In this document: piece by piece, positions 32,391 through 37,293 of the stretch
Position numbering within the stretch: the stretch's first letter is position 1
Layout: every line of letters starts with the position of its first letter
IMG/VR virus record: IMGVR_UViG_3300048929_000397
Span: 1-37,293 of that record
Strand: one strand, 5' to 3'
DNA from: a virus
DNA length: 37,293 nucleotides
The notes under the pieces: model-generated
Seen by the model: only the letters and a program-made list of their open reading frames with translations
What the model was told of the DNA's origin: nothing
Databases searched by the model: none
Translations under genes and position numbers: made by a program

Positions 32391-32474
32391 TGGGTGCGAT
32401 TTGTAAAGGAGCGACCATGTCTGGCTTCACAGGGTCATGCATTGACCTATGAGGCGGACAGGTCGAGGCACCCA
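32391..32474. ncRNA. Long nested hairpin beside tRNA genes
   Basis: Four stems nest in order: TGGGTGC/GCACCCA (32391-32397 with 32468-32474), CGACC/GGTCG (32412-32416 with 32461-32465), TGTC/GACA (32418-32421 with 32457-32460), GGTCA/TGACC (32433-32437 with 32443-32447). The outer stem is tRNA-like in length, but no T-arm or D-arm fits. Strand of transcription unknown. A second weak hairpin, GGCAGT/ACTGCC, lies near 32601-32626. Confidence 0.45.
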
Positions 32475-32632
32475 GTATAGATGGTGCCAAAAGCGGAAGA
32501 TGTGTAACTGTAAACAATGTATGATAATTTGTATACCAAACAACATCAAGTGCCTAGTAATAAAAATTATTCTTCCGTAGGCCAATGGCAACGCAATTAT
32601 GGCAGTAAGTTGCTGAAAAGACTGCCAAGTAT

Positions 32633-32704
32633 GGGGATTTAGCTGAGATGGCATAGCAATAGGCTGTTAACCTATGCACATCGGTTCGAATCCGATAATC
32701 TCCT
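32633..32704 (+). tRNA. tRNA-Asn (GTT)
   Basis: Acceptor GGGGATT/AATCTCC (one G-T pair), D-arm GCT...AGC, anticodon stem ATAGG/CCTAT with loop CTGTTAA (anticodon GTT at 32666-32668), T-arm ATCGG TTCGAAT CCGAT. CCA is not encoded. It has all arms, so it should be functional. Phage tRNAs can offset codon bias or replace host tRNAs cut by anticodon nucleases. Confidence 0.88.
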
Positions 32705-32826
32705 TGCGAGATGTGTTGACGTTTTCTTGTTTCCAAACGACTCTGTGATAAACGGTAGTGAAACAGGCGTTTACGACCGGCGGTAGTGAAGCTCCGATCT
32801 TGTACGGAACAAGGGAAAACTACACT

Positions 32827-32899
32827 GTACCTTTAGCGCAGTGGTCAGCGCACCCGGCTCATAACCGGGCGGCCCTGGGTTCGAATCCCAGAAGGTACA
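32827..32899 (+). tRNA. tRNA-Met (CAT)
   Basis: Acceptor GTACCTT/AAGGTAC, D-stem GCGC, anticodon stem CCCGG/CCGGG with loop CTCATAA (anticodon CAT at 32860-32862), T-arm CTGGG TTCGAAT CCCAG. CCA not encoded. Elongator Met is most likely; an Ile-type lysidine-modified CAT tRNA cannot be excluded. Confidence 0.9.
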
Positions 32900-32915
32900 T
32901 TTTGCACATTGGAAA

Positions 32916-32944
32916 TTGAATATTGATGGTTGGTGTGGTAAAAT
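32916..32944 (+). promoter_or_regulatory. Cargo-gene promoter with inverted-repeat arm
   Basis: -35 TTGAAT (32916-32921), 17-base spacer, -10 TAAAAT (32939-32944). GAATATTGATGGTTGG (32918-32933) recurs inverted without mismatch at 33844-33859. Confidence 0.8.
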
Positions 32945-32975
32945 AAAGGAAATATTTGAATGGAGATTTTTACAT

Positions 32976-33836
32976 ATGAGTACTATATTAGAATGGGTTA
33001 AGAACAATAAAAAGTTTACTTTAATAATACTACTAGGAATGATTTTTTTTCCAATATTTTTTTGTCATATTATATTTAAAATTCCATCTCCATTTAATTT
33101 ACTTAATCATGAATTTGAATCTGGAGATTTACTAGGGTATTTTGGAGATATCCTATCATTTATAGGAACAGTTTTTTTGGGGTATGTGGCTATATGTCAA
33201 ACTGAAAGAGCAAACTCAATAAGTACTGAACTTGCCGAACTGGAATGGAAAAAAAGACAACCATGTTTAGATATTGGTGGAAATCAAGCCTATAATCTAT
33301 ATGTTGATCCAGAAGCGATTGAAAAGTGTAATAAAAAATACGGAATCAATGATTTCAAGATAAGGCCATATTATATTAATAAAAACAATCGTACTGGTAT
33401 TATTACAACAATTGCGGTAATGGTAATTGATATAAAAAATACTGGTGGGAGCGATATAAGGAATATTTTTGTAAAGTCAAATTATTGCTATTTATCAACG
33501 AGATTACCAGAAGGATATGATGAATGTGAAGTATTTGGTATTGAGGGAGATACATATATCAAACAAGGAGAAAGCAAGAGGTTATTTATTGAATTTCAAC
33601 AAGAGCTAGATGTAGAAAATGAAAATTTTGATTTTGATAAAGTTATATCATGGGTTAATGATAATAAATTGATGATTCCAGCATTTGACTTTGACTTACA
33701 ATTAATAACAACGGATGAAATTAAATACAATGAAAACTTAGTATGCACGACATCTATACCGTATATAGATTATAAAAAAAATGAAGTGAAAAGATATTTA
33801 TCATCAGTGAGCATTAATGTCAAAAGACAGAAATAA
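32976..33836 (+). CDS. Two-transmembrane cargo protein, 286 aa
   Basis: Start at ATG 32976 (TGGAGA upstream); the in-frame start at 32916 lies before the predicted transcript start. Two membrane segments near the N-terminus (TLIILLGMIFFPIFFCHIIF and LLGYFGDILSFIGTVFLGYVAI) are followed by ~200 soluble residues rich in beta strands, without a recognisable enzyme motif. It has its own promoter and terminator with inverted-repeat arms. Phage-encoded membrane morons of this shape often block superinfection or act in abortive infection; no direct evidence here. Confidence 0.7.
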   Translation: MSTILEWVKNNKKFTLIILLGMIFFPIFFCHIIFKIPSPFNLLNHEFESGDLLGYFGDILSFIGTVFLGYVAICQTERANSISTELAELEWKKRQPCLDIGGNQAYNLYVDPEAIEKCNKKYGINDFKIRPYYINKNNRTGIITTIAVMVIDIKNTGGSDIRNIFVKSNYCYLSTRLPEGYDECEVFGIEGDTYIKQGESKRLFIEFQQELDVENENFDFDKVISWVNDNKLMIPAFDFDLQLITTDEIKYNENLVCTTSIPYIDYKKNEVKRYLSSVSINVKRQK

Positions 33837-33843
33837 TACACTA

Positions 33844-33874
33844 CCAACCATCAATATTCGGTGGTTGGTTTTTT
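33844..33874 (+). terminator. Terminator of two-transmembrane gene
   Basis: CCAACCA (33844-33850) pairs with TGGTTGG (33862-33868), then six T. The 5' arm and loop are the inverted copy of the promoter arm. Confidence 0.88.
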
Positions 33875-33895
33875 ATTGTGAAAATGAGGTGGATT

Positions 33896-34062
33896 ATGGA
33901 CGGATTCCAGTTATGCTTATATAATTTCTGCTCTTATTGCCCGGATTTTGAGCCGGAGGTTGAAAAAAGGATTGTACCTTACTTGGTGATTCCTCGCCAA
34001 AGATAATGAATAATATCCGTTGCCAGAGTGAGGGAAGATGTAACAAATTGTGGAGAATATGA
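33896..34062 (+). pseudogene. Small Cys-rich gene with frameshift
   Basis: ATG 33896 reads MDGFQLCLYNFCSYCPDFEP and stops early. A shifted frame from about 33977 continues LLGDSSPKIMNNIRCQSEGR and CNKLWRI to TGA 34062. The combined order of cysteines fits a small zinc-binding phage protein. One frameshift near 33975 explains it. Confidence 0.55.
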
Positions 34063-34069
34063 AAGGGAG

Positions 34070-34387
34070 ATGGAATTGAAAGAAATAGACTCATTGGATA
34101 TTCGCAAGATAGAAAAGGCATTTGGATTTCCGCTGTATGACTGGCAAAAGGATTATCTGCTTGGGAATCATTACAAATTTCCTCATGGTAAGCGGTGCAG
34201 TGGTAAAACCTTTGCATATTGCCTAAAACTATTACTTTCAGACGGTGAGCCGATTAAGCGCAGAGATTTGTTCAAATATAGAGATGAAAATCATGGTACT
34301 CATTATGATTCATGGTTTGCCGGATACATATGGGACATTAATAAAATATTGGTTGCTGCAAGATTTGAAACGAGGATTGTGGAATGA
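34070..34387 (+). CDS. Small P-loop protein, 105 aa
   Basis: ATG 34070 or, with better ribosome spacing, TTG 34076 (AGGGAG). Contains FGFPLYDWQKDYLLG, then KRCSGKTFAYCLKLLL, a Walker A-like loop (GKRCSGKT) at the position where terminase or helicase ATPases begin. The protein ends soon after, so it may be a stand-alone N-terminal ATPase piece. Its role is unknown. Confidence 0.55.
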   Translation: MELKEIDSLDIRKIEKAFGFPLYDWQKDYLLGNHYKFPHGKRCSGKTFAYCLKLLLSDGEPIKRRDLFKYRDENHGTHYDSWFAGYIWDINKILVAARFETRIVE

Positions 34388-34407
34388 GTCGGGAGGTCGA
34401 TTTTAAC

Positions 34408-34614
34408 ATGAAAAAGAGTAATCCAGTTGTAATATATCGTTGCCGCCGGTGTAGAAAAGAATTTCATGAGAAAGGTGCTATAAGAGAAAGTATGTTGCAA
34501 ACAAATGGTGTCGATGTCCCTGTAGGTCCGGTATATCAGTACCATCTTTGTGATGATGGAATATATGGCCTTGGCGATTTAATCGGTGCATATGAGGTGA
34601 AGAATGAGCATTAG
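34408..34614 (+). CDS. Zinc-ribbon protein, 68 aa
   Basis: ATG 34408 behind GGGAGGT (34384 possible). Opens MKKSNPVVIYRCRRCRKEFH, with a CxxC near residue 12. One more Cys lies at about residue 47 (YHLCDDG), so four-ligand zinc binding would need the histidines. Overlaps the next gene by 11 bases. Confidence 0.55.
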   Translation: MKKSNPVVIYRCRRCRKEFHEKGAIRESMLQTNGVDVPVGPVYQYHLCDDGIYGLGDLIGAYEVKNEH

Positions 34615-34852
34615 TAAAGTAATTGAATCAATAGAGCATGATGCATTTGGCCGGGTTATGAATCCTCCTGAAGAAGGATTTGACGGGCAGGCGGAGATAA
34701 GAACAAATGTCCAGGGCCAAAAGTGGGTATACTGCCCTTGGTGTGATAAGAAACACTTTCCGGTGAATGATGGGGCGAAAATAGAAAATTTTCAGTACCA
34801 GTGCCGGAATAGTAAATGTAAAAGGATTTTTATTGTAAATACGGAGGGGTAA
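34604..34852 (+). CDS. Com-like zinc-ribbon protein, 82 aa
   Basis: ATG with coupled overlap. C-terminal half holds CPWCDKKHFP and CRNSKCKRIF, two CxxC-type knuckles resembling Mu Com-like or phage zinc-ribbon proteins. Upstream part soluble. Sits 1 base before rtcB and likely shares its transcript. Confidence 0.55.
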   Translation: MSISKVIESIEHDAFGRVMNPPEEGFDGQAEIRTNVQGQKWVYCPWCDKKHFPVNDGAKIENFQYQCRNSKCKRIFIVNTEG

Positions 34853-34853
34853 A

Positions 34854-36050
34854 ATGAGTGATTTAAAAATCTTCACTGAAAATATAGAGCAAGAGGCTTT
34901 GGATCAGATTTATACCCTGATTAAACAACCAGCATTTGCTGAATGTAAAGTGCGAATAATGCCAGATGTGCATGCCGGTAAGGGATGCGTAATTGGTTTT
35001 ACTGCTGATTTAGGAGATAAAGTAATTCCAAACATCGTCGGAGTAGACATTGGCTGCGGCATGTTGACTGTTGGTTTGGGGAATATCAATATTGACTATG
35101 AAAAATTGGATTCGGTCATTCGGAAGAACATTCCTTCTGGTCGTAATGCTCGGGAAGAAGAAATTACTTTTTCAAATATTGAAGAACTGTATTGCAGATC
35201 CGAACTTAAAAATATCAGTTGGCTACGCTACAGCATGGGAACACTGGGCGGTGGGAATCACTTCATAGAGGTCGATGAAGATTCAGATGGCAACAAATAT
35301 CTAATTATTCATACCGGGAGCCGTAACCTTGGTAAGCAGGTGGCTGAGATATATCAACAATTGGCCATAGACAGTATGCAAGGATCAGGCAAACTGGAAC
35401 AGGCCATTCAGGAGTTGATTCAGGAATATAGGATTGCTGGTCGTGCAAAGGAAATTCAATCTGGTATACGGGGTCTGAAACGTAAATTTCAGCCGGATAA
35501 GTTGAACATTCCAAAAGAACTTTGCTATTTGACAGGGGAAGATAGGGAACGTTACCTTCACGACATGAAAATTTGTCAGAGCTTTGCCGGAACAAATCGT
35601 GAGTGGATTGCCTCTATCATTTGCCAGAAGATGGGATGGGATTATTCCATGGGGAAGTCATTTCAAACCATTCATAACTATATTGACCATGATACCAACA
35701 TTGTGAGAAAGGGTGCTATTTCTACCAGAGCAGGCGAATTGCTGTTAATTCCCATTAATATGCGTGATGGTTGTATTATTGGTAGAGGCAAAGGGAATCT
35801 GGATTGGAACTGTTCTGCACCGCATGGATCCGGCCGGATAATGAGCCGATCTAAAGCCAAAGAAAAAGTTTTATTAGAAGAGTTTGAATCTTCTATGTCT
35901 GGTATTTTTACAACTTCTGTAAACAGCTCAACTATTGATGAGTCTCCTATGGTGTATAAACCAATGGGAGAAATTGTTCAAAATATTAAAGACACCGTTG
36001 ATATTGAGAATATTATAAAACCAGTATATAATTTTAAAGCAAGTGAATAA
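34854..36050 (+). CDS. rtcB: RtcB RNA ligase, 398 aa
   Basis: Complete RtcB signature: PDVHAGKGCVIGFT (D38, H40), VGVDIGCGM (C68), GGGNHFIEVD, HTGSRNLG, HNYIDHD and NCSAPHGSGR (guanylation-site region), then DESPMVYKP near the end. The enzyme joins RNA with a 2',3'-cyclic phosphate or 3'-phosphate to a 5'-OH end, using GTP and Mn. Its shorter length is normal for one RtcB branch. It is in a phage transcript next to zinc-ribbon proteins, 2 kb from two tRNA genes. A role in repairing tRNAs cut by host anticodon nucleases is plausible. Confidence 0.93.
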   Translation: MSDLKIFTENIEQEALDQIYTLIKQPAFAECKVRIMPDVHAGKGCVIGFTADLGDKVIPNIVGVDIGCGMLTVGLGNINIDYEKLDSVIRKNIPSGRNAREEEITFSNIEELYCRSELKNISWLRYSMGTLGGGNHFIEVDEDSDGNKYLIIHTGSRNLGKQVAEIYQQLAIDSMQGSGKLEQAIQELIQEYRIAGRAKEIQSGIRGLKRKFQPDKLNIPKELCYLTGEDRERYLHDMKICQSFAGTNREWIASIICQKMGWDYSMGKSFQTIHNYIDHDTNIVRKGAISTRAGELLLIPINMRDGCIIGRGKGNLDWNCSAPHGSGRIMSRSKAKEKVLLEEFESSMSGIFTTSVNSSTIDESPMVYKPMGEIVQNIKDTVDIENIIKPVYNFKASE

Positions 36051-36052
36051 CC

Positions 36053-36111
36053 AGAGCCGAGAGCCAGAGAGCCGAGAGCCGTTATATTTTAAGCGGAAGG
36101 AGGCTCTTTTT
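36053..36111 (+). promoter_or_regulatory. Repeat-hairpin with overlapping ribosome site before terL
   Basis: Four copies of AGAGCC (36053, 36060, 36068, 36075) face a single GGCTCT (36102-36107) followed by T5. The pairing buries part of AAGGAGG (36097-36103), the ribosome site of the terminase. It looks both like a weak terminator and a translation gate. Confidence 0.55.
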
Positions 36112-36113
36112 CT

Positions 36114-37293
36114 ATGGATTTCCATGAACACCGGGAAATAATCAAAAAATTAAAGCGGCAGATTGAATCGCTGCCATCTTACGACATTCTAAACATTCTT
36201 TTGTCAGAACTCCAATATACAATGCAAGATAATTTGGATTTACCCGTTGAGGACCGGGATTTTATCATGACTTATTCCGGATTCATCAAAAAGTGGGCCG
36301 TTACAAGGTTTGTCCAGACTATGGATATACGGTGGGATGATCTGTACTGGAAGACCTTGCATTTTGAAGCTCCATATTTATTTGAATCATATCTGATCTA
36401 TCTGGAAAAGAGCCGAGAAGCAAAGGATCGATTTTATTTACCGAAACGTGAGCAGCTGAACAAACACGGCTTGATTCAGGCAATGCAGGATTTGGAAGAT
36501 GATAGGCTGGATATCTTAAGTATATCAATGCCCCCCGGGACGCAGAAAACGACCTTGGAGAAGTTCTTTGCTTCGTGGGCAATTGGTAAGCACCCAGATG
36601 ATTTCAGCTTATTCTATTCTCATAGTGGCGATATCACGAGAATGTTTTATGACGGCATATATGATATCACTATGAATTCAGATGAATATACCTGGAATGA
36701 AATATTCCCAAATGTGACACTTCAAAGCACAAATGCTAAGACAGAAACAATTAATTTCAATAAGTACAAGCCTTTCCCCAATATTCAGTGTACATCTATT
36801 GGATCAAAGAATGCTGGTAAGGTTAGGTGTAACCGGTACCTGTATTGTGATGATCTTATTGGTGGTATTGAAGAAGCATTAAACAAAATCCGGTTAGATA
36901 AACTCTGGTCCCTATACAGTGTTGATGGCAAGCAGAGAAAGATGGACGGTTGTAAGGAGATTCATATTGCGACAAGGTGGTCTGTCCATGATGTCATTGG
37001 AAGAATAAAAAAATTGTATCACGACAGTGACAGGGTGAGATTTATTGAGGTTCCAGACATTGATCCAGTTACTGAGAAATCAAACTTTGACTATGAATAT
37101 AATGGCTTTTCAGTTGCTTTCTTCAATGATCAGGCATTGGCAATGGATGACATTTCTTATAAGTGCCTATATAAAAGCCAGCCGATTGAGCGTGAAGGCC
37201 TTTTATATCATGAAGATGAATTAAGGCGATACCTTGCGCTACCGTTAGGGGAGCCAGACGCACTTCTTGGAATATGCGATACAAAGGATAAAG
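36114..37293 (+). CDS. terL: Terminase large subunit, 3' end missing
   Basis: ATG 36114; reading frame runs off the window (393 codons seen). The ATPase part has SMPPGTQKTTLEKFF where Walker A belongs (Q replaces the usual Gly before Lys), LYCDDLIGG as Walker B and ATRWSVHDVIGR as the coupling motif. The final LLGICDTKDK is the first acidic motif of the nuclease domain. It cuts and packages phage DNA into capsids. The small subunit is not obvious; candidates lie upstream. Confidence 0.88.
   Translation, partial: MDFHEHREIIKKLKRQIESLPSYDILNILLSELQYTMQDNLDLPVEDRDFIMTYSGFIKKWAVTRFVQTMDIRWDDLYWKTLHFEAPYLFESYLIYLEKSREAKDRFYLPKREQLNKHGLIQAMQDLEDDRLDILSISMPPGTQKTTLEKFFASWAIGKHPDDFSLFYSHSGDITRMFYDGIYDITMNSDEYTWNEIFPNVTLQSTNAKTETINFNKYKPFPNIQCTSIGSKNAGKVRCNRYLYCDDLIGGIEEALNKIRLDKLWSLYSVDGKQRKMDGCKEIHIATRWSVHDVIGRIKKLYHDSDRVRFIEVPDIDPVTEKSNFDYEYNGFSVAFFNDQALAMDDISYKCLYKSQPIEREGLLYHEDELRRYLALPLGEPDALLGICDTKDK

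Noticed and set aside
32391-32474. A third tRNA gene
   Set aside because: The seven-base outer stem looks like an acceptor, but D-arm, anticodon loop and T-arm cannot be placed.

Overview
The window is a 37 kb piece of a tailed-phage genome or prophage from a low-GC Firmicute, most likely a clostridial or Lachnospiraceae-type gut bacterium. The evidence is tight, mostly one-way gene packing, strong AAGGAGG-type ribosome binding sites, frequent TTG/GTG starts, and phage modules in a familiar order. These are a recombination and replication block, a late-regulator-like sigma protein, and a terminase large subunit running off the right end. The host cannot be named from the sequence alone.

Bases 1-13796 form the conserved early block. 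It holds the end of an SbcC-like ATPase with a zinc hook, small unknown genes, an HD hydrolase, a RecT-like annealase, a metallo-beta-lactamase-fold protein and a phage sigma factor. These are followed by SSB (with a homing HNH gene just behind it), an ERCC4-type nuclease, a replisome organiser and a primase-helicase fusion. Together they suggest self-directed replication plus homologous recombination.

Bases 13.8-23.4 kb are accessory. The region contains several small genes broken by in-frame stop codons and a wrecked radical SAM gene. It also has self-contained cargo genes with their own promoters and terminators. A C5 cytosine methyltransferase here is interrupted by a 367-residue intein placed directly before its catalytic cysteine. 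A tyrosine recombinase and a sigma-region-4-like regulator end the block.

Bases 23.4-34 kb look like a cargo island between the late regulator and packaging. It contains: (a) a reverse-strand two-gene unit with a putative DUF4297/Cap4-like nuclease; (b) a Dam-type methylase; (c) a two-gene operon pairing a nucleoid-associated (NdpA/YejK-like) protein with a RelA/SpoT-type alarmone synthetase; (d) putative small structured RNAs, two of them fired from back-to-back promoters; (e) tRNA-Asn and tRNA-Met; (f) a two-transmembrane moron protein. Units (a) and (c) are the best candidates for undescribed anti-phage or toxin systems.

Bases 34-37.3 kb carry small zinc-ribbon genes, a complete RtcB RNA ligase and the start of the terminase large subunit. 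RtcB, the tRNAs and a P-loop kinase at 15.3 kb could together serve RNA repair against host anticodon nucleases; this is inference.

Two non-coding patterns stand out. First, three cargo genes (15.3, 20.9 and 33.0 kb) are each bracketed by a 16-20 base inverted repeat. One arm overlaps the promoter and the other forms part of the terminator hairpin. Second, two genes (16.5 and 18.1 kb) share a ~50-base leader in which the only good Shine-Dalgarno sequence is paired with the bases just before the start codon. All functional assignments come from reading motifs by eye; no database search was run.
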